From CAINVV01 sp037129695 (GTDB lineage: Bacteria; Bacteroidota; Bacteroidia; Bacteroidales; Prolixibacteraceae), in contig JBAXUL010000051.1 in assembly GCA_037129695.1 (NCBI GenBank), forward strand, positions 1 to 25,983: a stretch of DNA of 25,983 bases, read 5' to 3'. The stretch's first letter is position 1; each line of letters begins with the position of its first letter. The position numbers and the translations under genes are program-made. Below the pieces are notes generated by a model. It made no database searches. It was not told the DNA's origin and saw only the letters and a list, made by a program, of their open reading frames with translations. Positions 8,686-16,200 of the stretch are shown here, piece by piece.

Positions 8686-9681
8686 CTAAATATGATCGTA
8701 ACAAAGTTGAATTGTCTGTAACGACGATTCCGGCATGCATTCAACGGGAGGTCTGTTCTGACTTATGCATTGAGCGAAATAGGCAATCTCGTTATAAAAT
8801 CCATCTCCTGCACTTCCTGATGGCACTTCTTCCAATTTGGAATCCGTGGCAATCTGGATGACATCACCCTTGATGGTCGAATATTGGATACTTGCTTTTT
8901 CAAACTGCGCCATATATCCTGCCTGAAATGGAAAATTGGAATGAAATATATTTCCCCCTTCCATTTTTACATTGATATCTTTATCAAAATAACTCCACAA
9001 AGCCGTGATGTAGTCATGTTTACTCAGGAGTCCCGGCAGATAATTGCATTTGATACTTCCCGGCATACCCAGAATGGAGTTTACAAAATCGATGTCATGA
9101 ATAAGCAGATCGAATAATGCACCTCCGGATGATCCGAAGGAAACACGCCTGTCCATCCATTCTCCCCATGCAGGAATACCTGAGAAACGGGTCATTGACA
9201 AAAACTTCAGTTTTCCGAACTCGTTACTGTCTATGTATTTTTTCAATTTCTGGTAAGGAGGCATAAACCTGACCACATGCCCAACCATAAGAATTTTCTC
9301 CTTTTCCTTGGCCAGTTTAATCAGCAAATCGGCCTGTTGCATGTCAAGACAGAACGGTTTCTCCAGAAAAACATGTTTCCCGTGAAGCAGCACTTTCCTG
9401 GTCATCTCGTAATGAAGATCGGTATGAACACAAATGTGGACAGCGTCCAGGTCTTCAAACTCAAGACAATCATCAATGCTGGTATAGCGTTTGATCTTTT
9501 CGAGTTTTTCCTGTTTAATCTCACCTACGGCAAAATTTCCGGTTGCAGAATTTAACTTCTCTTCAACGGCTGCCGGATTTTTGTCCACAATGGCCACCAA
9601 TTCCAAATCACCATTCTTAAGAATATTTTCAGCATGAGTCATCCCCATAAAACCAAAACCAAGAATTGCGACTTTTTTCAT
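8686..9681 (-). CDS. Gfo/Idh/MocA family NAD(P)-dependent oxidoreductase
   Basis: A 331-residue sugar or cyclitol dehydrogenase. The N-terminal Rossmann domain carries GFGFMG (8-13) and an acidic residue ending strand 2 (VDKN, D33), suggesting NAD rather than NADP. FLEKPF (105-110) supplies the catalytic Lys (about 108), and GGALFDLLIHDID provides the Asp (about 191) and His (about 195) of the usual Lys/Asp/His set, so the enzyme looks active. The C-terminal alpha/beta domain is complete and the length is normal. It is upstream of, and probably co-transcribed with, the DegT aminotransferase, and divergent from the AraC regulator. Such pairs make amino-sugars or amino-cyclitols (for example NtdC/NtdA); that reading is inferred. 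Confidence 0.88.
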   Translation of the reverse strand: MKKVAILGFGFMGMTHAENILKNGDLELVAIVDKNPAAVEEKLNSATGNFAVGEIKQEKLEKIKRYTSIDDCLEFEDLDAVHICVHTDLHYEMTRKVLLHGKHVFLEKPFCLDMQQADLLIKLAKEKEKILMVGHVVRFMPPYQKLKKYIDSNEFGKLKFLSMTRFSGIPAWGEWMDRRVSFGSSGGALFDLLIHDIDFVNSILGMPGSIKCNYLPGLLSKHDYITALWSYFDKDINVKMEGGNIFHSNFPFQAGYMAQFEKASIQYSTIKGDVIQIATDSKLEEVPSGSAGDGFYNEIAYFAQCISQNRPPVECMPESSLQTIQLCYDHI

Positions 9682-9729
9682 CCGATTGTATTGTTCCTGT
9701 TAATTCTACTTTCTTAACTCTGCACAGTA

Positions 9730-9757
9730 CAAACTTAAATGATAAATTCATAACAAT
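9730..9757 (-). promoter_or_regulatory. Possible promoter of the dehydrogenase-aminotransferase pair
   Basis: On the minus strand, TAAGTTTG (9730-9737) is a full match to the -7 consensus. The nearest -33 candidate, ATTG (9754-9757), leaves only 16 nt between the elements, shorter than usual. An activator such as the divergent AraC protein might compensate for this. Confidence 0.4.
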
Positions 9758-9783
9758 TTAATGATGTATTATCATAGATTAAT

Positions 9784-9802
9784 ATAATTTTGTCAAAATT
9801 AT
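9784..9802. promoter_or_regulatory. Perfect inverted repeat, candidate operator in the divergent spacer
   Basis: ATAATTTT (9784-9791), GTC, then AAAATTAT (9795-9802) form an 8-bp perfect inverted repeat. It overlaps a rightward TAATTTTG -7 match (9785-9792) upstream of the AraC gene. A second, smaller one, TATTG-AAA-CAATA, lies at 9818-9830. Both sit between the divergent AraC and dehydrogenase genes and could bind a regulator. The region is very A/T-rich, so chance palindromes are possible. Confidence 0.4.
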
Positions 9803-9840
9803 CGTGAATAATACCTGTATTGAAACAATAATATACCATT

Positions 9841-10716
9841 ATGAAAGCGACCTATCAGAAAATACTACTGAGTGAAGGTTCCTCTTTTCTGGCAACCAGG
9901 TTAATATTACCTCGGTTCCATTCTGAATACCATTTTCATCCTGAGTACGAACTGAAGTATGTTATTGAAAGCAAAGGGAAAAGATTTATCGGCGATACCA
10001 TTGAGAATTTCCAGGAAGGCGACTTAATCCTCCTTGGACCCAACATCCCGCACTACTGGAAGAGTGATGATATCCATGATCAGTCGGATCTGATGCAGGC
10101 CAAAGCGGTAGTTGTTCTTTTCTCAGATGATTTTTTGGGAAAGAATTTCTTCGACATACAGGAAATGATCCCGATACAGGAACTGCTCAAAAAATCTCAG
10201 GCGGGACTTGTGTTTCCAGGTGCCATCAACAGCAGAATTCCAAGAATGATGGGCGAGTTGACAAAAGTAAAAGGTCCGCAAAGAATCATTCTCATTCTTG
10301 AAATTCTGACAGAACTCTCTAAATTAGAATCCCGGAAGTTGCTCACAGAGGACTTCTCATCCGGAACACCCTTTTTGGATGCCAACAGCGCATCCTTTGT
10401 CAGGCTGCAGAAAGTTCATCATTACGTCATCAAAAATTTCCACTATCCTCTGCAGATTGAAGACATCGCCCAAATCGCCAACATGACCCCGCATGCCTTC
10501 TGCAAATACTTCAAGAAAAGCACAAAAAAGACTTTTATGACCTTCCTCAACGAATTGAGGGTTTGTCATGCCAAGAAATTGCTGATTGAAAACAGGATTC
10601 CGATTTCCCAGATTTGTTCAGAATCAGGCTTTAACAACATTTCCAATTTTAACAGGCAGTTCAAAACAGGAACCAACATGACTCCCAGCGATTTCAGAAC
10701 CATGTACAACAACTGA
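9841..10716 (+). CDS. AraC family transcriptional regulator with N-terminal cupin
   Basis: A 291-residue regulator. The N-terminal cupin half (about 15-95) shows HFHPE (31-35), the GDLILLGPNIPHYW strand and a second His (about 71), consistent with a sugar-sensing beta-barrel. The C-terminal AraC DNA-binding domain (about 190-290) has both helix-turn-helix units: IEDIAQIANMTPHAFCKYFK, then ISQICSESGFNNISNFNRQF followed by the family tail TPSDFR. It lies 159 nt from, and divergent to, the Gfo/Idh gene, so the dehydrogenase-aminotransferase pair is the likely target and the shared spacer the likely binding region. The ligand is unknown but is plausibly the sugar or cyclitol that pair acts on. 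The rightward GDPD gene 227 nt downstream might also be controlled. Confidence 0.92.
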   Translation: MKATYQKILLSEGSSFLATRLILPRFHSEYHFHPEYELKYVIESKGKRFIGDTIENFQEGDLILLGPNIPHYWKSDDIHDQSDLMQAKAVVVLFSDDFLGKNFFDIQEMIPIQELLKKSQAGLVFPGAINSRIPRMMGELTKVKGPQRIILILEILTELSKLESRKLLTEDFSSGTPFLDANSASFVRLQKVHHYVIKNFHYPLQIEDIAQIANMTPHAFCKYFKKSTKKTFMTFLNELRVCHAKKLLIENRIPISQICSESGFNNISNFNRQFKTGTNMTPSDFRTMYNN

Positions 10717-10850
10717 CAAAAGGAGGAAAAAGGACAAGGGCAAGAGGATAAAGTGAAGGAAGCATATTGCATCTTTCCTGCATCAATCATCTCTTAAACA
10801 TCAATTTTCTTTCAACTAAGTAATGCACAAATAACAATGTCGTATTTTTT

Positions 10851-10866
10851 CTTTGCGAGCTTTGCG
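10851..10866 (+). repeat. Short direct repeat CTTTGCG-AG-CTTTGCG
   Basis: Two copies of CTTTGCG with a 9-nt period sit in the 227-nt spacer before the GDPD gene. No convincing promoter or RNA structure is visible in this spacer; the only small reading frame there, 31 codons from 10838, has no recognisable features. Confidence 0.5.
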
Positions 10867-10943
10867 CGACACAATTGGCAGAATCCTCAAAAAATGGGAA
10901 TCAGCATCTACGGCATTAAAATATTCTTTTAACTTACGACTAT

Positions 10944-11858
10944 ATGAAAAGCATATTAACAATAATTCTCATTTTATTTTCCCTTGCGGGAAACTCCTTT
11001 ACTTCAGGTAGCGTAACTGAAGCAAAACAGCCCCGGAAACTGACTGATTACCTGGCCTCCAAGCCTGAATATGCCAAAACGAAGCACGCAATGGCGCGTT
11101 TTCGGGCCAATAAAATACCTGCTGTTGGCATCGCTGTTCACCGCGCAGCGAATGAATTTGCTCCTGAAAACACGCTCTCAGCCATGCAAATTGCCCTGGA
11201 TCTTGAAGCCGACTACATCGAAATGGACGTCAGGCAAACCAGAGACGGTATTTCAGTCTTGCTGCATGATGGTACCCTGAACCGGACCACCACCGGAAAA
11301 GGGCCCGTCAATGAGCTAAATTTCAAAGAGGCAAGGGAGCTATCCGCAGGATCATGGTTCGACTCTTTTTTTAAGGAGGAGAAAGTCCCAACGCTTGAGG
11401 AGGCATGCAGGCTTCTCGCTGACCACAATGAAAAAAACAAGCACAAAACCTACTTCTATGTTGATTGCAAAGAGATCAATGCCAAAGTGCTGATTGACAA
11501 CTTAAGTCAATACAATCTATTGGAGGGATCCGTCTTCTACATCAACGACCTGAGACAGATCAACCAGATCAGGTCACTGGCATCCGGGGCCAAAATATTG
11601 CCCGGATTGGACAGTGCGAAGGATCTGGACCGGATGATCGATACTTACCATCCTTATGCCCTGGATGCTAACTGGAATGAACTCTCCAGGGAACTAATTG
11701 ACAAGGCACACCAAAAAGGAGTTAAAATTTTCTCAGACGGATTCGGAAAAAACGAGTCTCCTGACTCCTATTATCAAGCCATCAAGGCAGGGATCGATGT
11801 AATCTCCACCAACAAAATTTCAGTTATTTGCGAGGCAGCAGAAAAAATCTCGAATTAA
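10944..11858 (+). CDS. Glycerophosphodiester phosphodiesterase, exported
   Basis: Hydrolyses glycerophosphodiesters to an alcohol and sn-glycerol-3-phosphate. A signal peptide occupies about 1-21 (KSILTIILILFSLAGNSF), placing it in the periplasm. The GDPD TIM barrel starts near residue 60 with the catalytic HR pair (H66, R67) and PENT (74-77). Next come IEMDVRQTRDG (metal ligands E93, D95) and LLHDGTLNRTTTGKG (catalytic H108), then the SWFDSFFKEEKVPTLEEA block common to bacterial members. The usual third residue of HRG is Ala here, a mild change. The length (304 aa) is normal. It follows the AraC gene on the same strand after a 227-nt spacer and may be a separate unit. If the neighbouring dehydrogenase acts on inositol, glycerophosphoinositol would be a logical substrate, but that is speculation. 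Confidence 0.92.
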   Translation: MKSILTIILILFSLAGNSFTSGSVTEAKQPRKLTDYLASKPEYAKTKHAMARFRANKIPAVGIAVHRAANEFAPENTLSAMQIALDLEADYIEMDVRQTRDGISVLLHDGTLNRTTTGKGPVNELNFKEARELSAGSWFDSFFKEEKVPTLEEACRLLADHNEKNKHKTYFYVDCKEINAKVLIDNLSQYNLLEGSVFYINDLRQINQIRSLASGAKILPGLDSAKDLDRMIDTYHPYALDANWNELSRELIDKAHQKGVKIFSDGFGKNESPDSYYQAIKAGIDVISTNKISVICEAAEKISN

Positions 11859-11936
11859 CGATTACAATTTCCATATAGTTTCGAGCTTCACTATTTTTTC
11901 GAGCGAATATTGAACGTTTTGAAAAGTTATAGAAAG

Positions 11937-11968
11937 TTTGAAAACTATTTCCAATTGCCATATCTTTA
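11937..11968 (+). promoter_or_regulatory. Candidate promoter of the RAYT gene
   Basis: TTTG (11937-11940), a 20-nt spacer and TATCTTTA (11961-11968) differ from the Bacteroidota consensus only in the final base. The ATG lies 27 nt downstream. The same spacer has TTTCGAGC twice (11879-11886 and 11896-11903), of unknown meaning. Confidence 0.45.
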
Positions 11969-11995
11969 TAAGAAGGTCGACAATTCGAACACAAA

Positions 11996-12721
11996 ATGGA
12001 AGCTTTACATCCCGATTCCAGTTACCACATTTTCAACCATGCCAATGGATTCGAGAATACATTCCGGTCAAAGGCTAATTTCGGCTACTTTTTGGAAAAG
12101 TATCGGAAATATATCGCTCCAATTGCAGAAACATATGCCTACTGTCTGATGCCCAATCATTTCCATCTGGTTATACGCATTCGCAAACGCCAAACTATTG
12201 AAGCGCTGGTCATAGAGAACAACGATCGATCGATTAGATACAACTTTTCCAAAGTTGCCAACTTTGAAAGAGGAAAGAGCGAAGGATCCAACTTTGGAAA
12301 AGTTTGCAGCGTCGACCAGGGAAAGAGCGAAGGATCCAACTTTGGAAAAGTTTGCAGCGATATCGAAATCGAAAAATATTTATCGAAACAATTCGCAAAT
12401 CTTTTTAGTTGTTACACCCAGTCATTCAATAAGGTTTATCATCGCATGGGATCATTGTTCATTAAGAATTTTAAACGAGAGCCAATATTCGATAAGAAAT
12501 ACTTTTTAAATGCAATTGTATATACCCATAGAAATCCTATTCACCATCGCTTTTGTGAAAAATATGAAGATTGGGAATATAGTTCCTACAGTGAAATCAT
12601 TGAAGGATTTGATGATTTTATTGAAATCAGCAAACTTCTTGCAATGACCAATGGTTTGGACTCATTTAAAGAGATACACCGGCATTCGCTCAAAGGGTTT
12701 AGGACCAAATGCGATCTTTAA
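11996..12721 (+). CDS. REP-associated tyrosine transposase (RAYT, IS200-like Y1 HUH family)
   Basis: A 241-residue single-strand DNA transposase relative that in other bacteria acts on short palindromic REP elements. Family features are SYHIFNHANGFENTF (9-23), AYCLMPNHFHLVIRI with the HUH pair H55 and H57, and the C-terminal helix FSCYTQSFNKVYHRMGSLF. That helix holds the likely nucleophile Y140, followed by the FKREPIF and YTHRNPIHH blocks. All key residues are present, so it looks intact. Between the HUH strand and the Tyr helix is an insert of about 35 residues (84-121) made of NF-x-K-V units, including GKSEGSNFGKVCS twice; it is encoded by DNA palindromes and looks like repeat invasion of the gene. 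No flanking terminal inverted repeats are seen, consistent with a domesticated RAYT and not a full insertion sequence. Confidence 0.88.
   Translation: MEALHPDSSYHIFNHANGFENTFRSKANFGYFLEKYRKYIAPIAETYAYCLMPNHFHLVIRIRKRQTIEALVIENNDRSIRYNFSKVANFERGKSEGSNFGKVCSVDQGKSEGSNFGKVCSDIEIEKYLSKQFANLFSCYTQSFNKVYHRMGSLFIKNFKREPIFDKKYFLNAIVYTHRNPIHHRFCEKYEDWEYSSYSEIIEGFDDFIEISKLLAMTNGLDSFKEIHRHSLKGFRTKCDL
12242..12256. repeat. REP-like 15-bp palindrome inside the RAYT gene (inverse orientation)
   Basis: AACTTT-TCC-AAAGTT is a perfect 6-bp inverted repeat (7 bp counting the flanking C/G) with a 3-nt centre. It is in frame and reads NFSKV. It is the exact reverse complement of the units at 12290-12304 and 12338-12352. 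A degenerate half unit (AACTTTGAAAGA) follows at 12260. Confidence 0.85.
12272..12359 (+). repeat. 48-bp-period tandem repeat carrying REP-like palindromes
   Basis: Two identical 40-nt blocks (12272-12311 and 12320-12359) are separated by 8 nt, giving a 48-nt, 16-codon period that keeps the RAYT frame. Each encodes GKSEGSNFGKVCS and contains AACTTT-GGA-AAAGTT (12290-12304, 12338-12352). Identity of the copies implies a recent duplication. Confidence 0.92.
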
Positions 12722-12847
12722 ATCGAGAATAACTTGCTAAGTGTTCTATTATTTACTCTTTTATAAATCTAATCGCAAATAACTTTCCCCGAGTTTTAGC
12801 ATTTGTTCGGTCATATATCTTAGGATAAAATTAGAGGAAATTTTACA

Positions 12848-12885
12848 AAAAAAATCCCCTCCGAAAACTCGGAGGGGATTTTTTT
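12848..12885. terminator. Strong bidirectional terminator after the rpoBC-DUF3467 operon
   Basis: A GC-rich 10-bp stem (12855-12864 with 12869-12878) closed by an AAAC loop is extended by seven A pairing with seven T, so both strands finish in a T run. It overlaps the first bases of the DUF3467 stop codon on the left-moving strand. It also lies 126 nt beyond the RAYT stop, so it can end both convergent transcripts. Confidence 0.9.
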
Positions 12886-13198
12886 ATGCCTGACCTTTCG
12901 GAGGACCGAAAGGAGTCGATGCAGTGGGTTCATATCCTCCCTGAATCTGAATTGGCCCGTACATTGATTCGTACTTCTGGATGTTGTCCTGAAGTGCCTT
13001 CATCAATCTTTTGGCATGTTCCGGTGTAAGTATGATCCTGGATTTGACCTGGGCTTTCGGTACACCCGGTACTACCCTGATAAAATCCACTACAAATTCT
13101 GACGGAGAATGAGTAATGATGGCCAGGTTGGAATAGGTCCCCTGTGCGATCTCTTCACTAAGTTCAATATTGAGCTGATTCTGATTGTCTTCCTGCAT
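12884..13198 (-). CDS. DUF3467 family small protein
   Basis: A 104-residue soluble protein with no signal peptide or membrane segment. The segments NLAIITHSPSEFVVDF, KAQVKSRIILTPEHAKRLMKAL and the amphipathic helix DNIQKYESMYGPI are the pattern I recognise as DUF3467; the tail is Gly/Pro-rich and looks disordered. The function of the family is unknown to me. It begins 18 nt after the rpoC stop and ends inside the operon terminator, so it is almost certainly co-transcribed with rpoB and rpoC. From memory this rpoC linkage recurs in Bacteroidota, which makes a role connected with RNA polymerase or its expression a reasonable but untested idea. Confidence 0.85.
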   Translation of the reverse strand: MQEDNQNQLNIELSEEIAQGTYSNLAIITHSPSEFVVDFIRVVPGVPKAQVKSRIILTPEHAKRLMKALQDNIQKYESMYGPIQIQGGYEPTASTPFGPPKGQA

Positions 13199-13216
13199 TG
13201 TTGAACTTCTTAAAGT

Positions 13217-16200
13217 TTACTCTTCTTCTTCTACTGTTTCGTATTTCTTGTGGTCGATCAAACGATCGTATTCATCTTTTGAACCAACCACGATATTTCT
13301 GAACATTGGGTTACCGGTACCGGCAGGGATAAGATGACCGCAAATAACGTTCTCTTTCAAACCTTCCAGGTAATCGACTTTACCGTTGATTGCGGCTTCA
13401 TTCAATACCTTGGTAGTTTCCTGGAACGATGCAGCAGACATCCACGACTTCGTTTGAAGTGAAGCCCTTGTGATTCCCTGAAGAACCTGACTTGATGTTG
13501 CAGGAACTGAATCTCTCGCTTCAACCACCTTTTTATCACGGCGTTTCAGCATTGAATTTTCATCCCTCAGACGACGGGCCGTAATGATCTGGCCAGCTTT
13601 CAAGTTTTCAGAATCTCCCGGATCTGTGACAATTTTCTTACCAAATACCCAGTCGTTTTCGACGTTGAACTCGCCCTTGTCAATGATTTGTTTTTCAAGG
13701 AAACGGGTATCGCCCTGGTCTACGATTTCTACCTTGCGCATCATCTGACGGACAATTACTTCAAAGTGCTTGTCGTTGATCTTCACACCCTGCATACGGT
13801 ATACGTCCTGGACCTCGTTCACGATATACTCCTGAACCTTGGTAGGCCCCTTGATGGCAAGGATATCTGAAGGAGTTGTAGCTCCGTCGGACAGTGGTAT
13901 TCCGGCACGCACGTAGTCGTTTTCCTGAACAAGAATCTGACGGGAAAGCGGTACGAGATATTTCTTTTGTTCGCCGGTACGTGAAGTAATGGTAATTTCT
14001 CTGTTACCACGTTTGATTTTACCCAAAGATACTTCACCATCGATCTCAGAAACTACGGCAGGATTAGATGGATTACGTGCCTCGAATAATTCCGTCACAC
14101 GTGGCAGACCACCGGTGATGTCACCAGCTTTACCGGATGCTCTCGGAATTTTCACCAGTACATCTCCGGCATTGACCATCTGGCCTTCATCCACGCTGAT
14201 GTGACCACCAACAGGAAGGTTGTAAAGCCTGATATCTTCGCCGTTCGCATCCAGAATCCGAAGGGTCGGGTTTTTGGTTTTATCTCTTGTTTCAATAACT
14301 ACTTTTTCGCGGTAACCGGTTTGCTCATCCGATTCTTCACGGTAGGTTACACTATCGATAAAGTCCTGGAAGGATACCTTACCCTGGAACTCCGTAATGA
14401 TAACACCGTTGTATGGATCCCAGTCACAAACGACAGAATCTTTTTTGATTTCGGAACCGTTCTTGATGAACAATTTGGAACCGTAAGGCATGGAGTGTGT
14501 GGAAAGTGGTATTCCGGTATTTTTATCCAGAATCTTCAGTTCAGCCAGTCGGCTGACAACGATATCCACTTTTTCACCTTTTTCATCCGTCCATTCCACC
14601 GTGCGCAATTCCTCGATTTCGGCGATACCGTCGTAACGGGCAATCACGGTAGATTGTGTGGAAACGTTTCCTGCAATACCCCCTACGTGGAAGGTACGAA
14701 GCGTCAACTGTGTTCCAGGCTCACCGATCGACTGTGCTGCAATCACACCGACTGCCTCACCCATCTGCACCATTTTGCCTGTAGCCAGGTTACGTCCGTA
14801 ACATTTGGCGCAAACACCATTTTCTGCCTCACAGGTAAGTACTGAACGAATTTCCACTCTTTCGATCGGAGAATCTTCAATCACTGCAGCGATTTCTTCT
14901 GTAATCTGTTCTCCTGAATGAACGATCAATTTCCCGGTCATCGGATGATAAACATCATGCACCGTTGTACGACCAAGGATTCTTTCAGAAAGTGAAGCCA
15001 CCACCTCTTCGTTGTTCTTCAAGGCAGAAGCGATCAGACCACGGAGTGTACCGCAATCAGGCTCATTGATGATTACATCCTGTGCAACGTCCACAAGCCT
15101 ACGGGTCAGATAACCAGCATCAGCCGTTTTCAGCGCCGTATCGGCCAAACCCTTACGGGCACCGTGGGTTGAGATGAAGTATTCAAGAACCGACAGACCT
15201 TCCTTGAAGTTGGCCAAAATCGGGTTCTCAATAATTTGTGACCCTGTAGAGCCGGATTTCTGGGGTTTAGCCATCAATCCACGCATTCCGCAAAGCTGAC
15301 GAATCTGCTCTTTGGAACCACGGGCTCCGGAATCCAACATCATGTAAATAGAGTTGAATCCCTGTTTATCGGTACTGATGGTTTTCATTACACTTTGGGT
15401 CAACTTGGCATTGACGTGTGTCCAGATATCGATCACTCCGTTGTACCTTTCGTTGTTGGTAATGAAACCCATGTTGTAGTTGTTCGAAATTTCTTCAACA
15501 CCGGCATATCCTTCTTCTACCATTTCGGTTTTTCCTTCCGGGATAATTACATCATCCAGGTTGAAAGACAAACCACCACGGTAGGCCATCTTGTAACCAA
15601 GTTCCTTGATATCATCCAGGAATTGAGCGGTAATGGCGTTGTTGGTTCTTTTCAGAATATCTGCAATGATATCACGTAGCGCCTTTTTGGTCATCAGTTT
15701 ATTCAGATAACCGGCTTCTTTTGGTACATATTCATTGAAAAGAATACGACCAACCGTGGTTTCAATGGTTGTTAATTTTGATTCTCCAGTTTCATCCAGG
15801 TCCATCACCTTGCAATTCACAATGGTATGCATGTCAACTTTGCCTTCGTTGTAGGCAATGATGGCTTCTTCGGGAGAATAGAAAGAAAGTCCCTCTCCTT
15901 TTGCACCCTTGCGGTGTTTGGTCATGTAATACAGTCCAAGTACCATGTCCTGTGAAGGAACAGTGATAGGTGCACCGTTGGCCGGATTCAGCAGGTTGTG
16001 AGAGGAAAGCATCAGAAGTTGTGCTTCCAGGATGGCAGCATTGCCAAGCGGAAGGTGGACAGCCATCTGGTCTCCGTCAAAGTCGGCGTTGAAACCAGTA
16101 CAAACGAGGGGGTGCAGACGAATGGCCTTACCTTCTACCAGTACAGGCTGAAATGCCTGGATGGAAAGTCGGTGAAGCGTAGGCGCACGGTTCAGCAGAA

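Noticed and set aside
8667..8744. 26-residue upstream extension of the aminotransferase
   Set aside because: It would overlap the end of the dehydrogenase gene and adds sequence unlike the family; MSKNKLAIHGGPK is the typical start.
10838..10933. 31-codon small frame before the GDPD gene
   Set aside because: No recognisable features or promoter, and it ends just before the GDPD start; too little evidence to call it a gene.
11910..12149. 79-codon frame overlapping the start of the RAYT gene
   Set aside because: It is out of frame with the RAYT and repeats the same DNA without any recognisable product.
12242..12359. CRISPR array
   Set aside because: The repeats are only two long copies with an 8-nt gap, are in frame with a protein, and have no spacers of normal length.
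14201..14845. 214-codon plus-strand frame inside rpoC, and similar frames opposite rpoB and etfA
   Set aside because: They lie wholly within highly conserved genes, are Cys/Phe-rich and show no family pattern.
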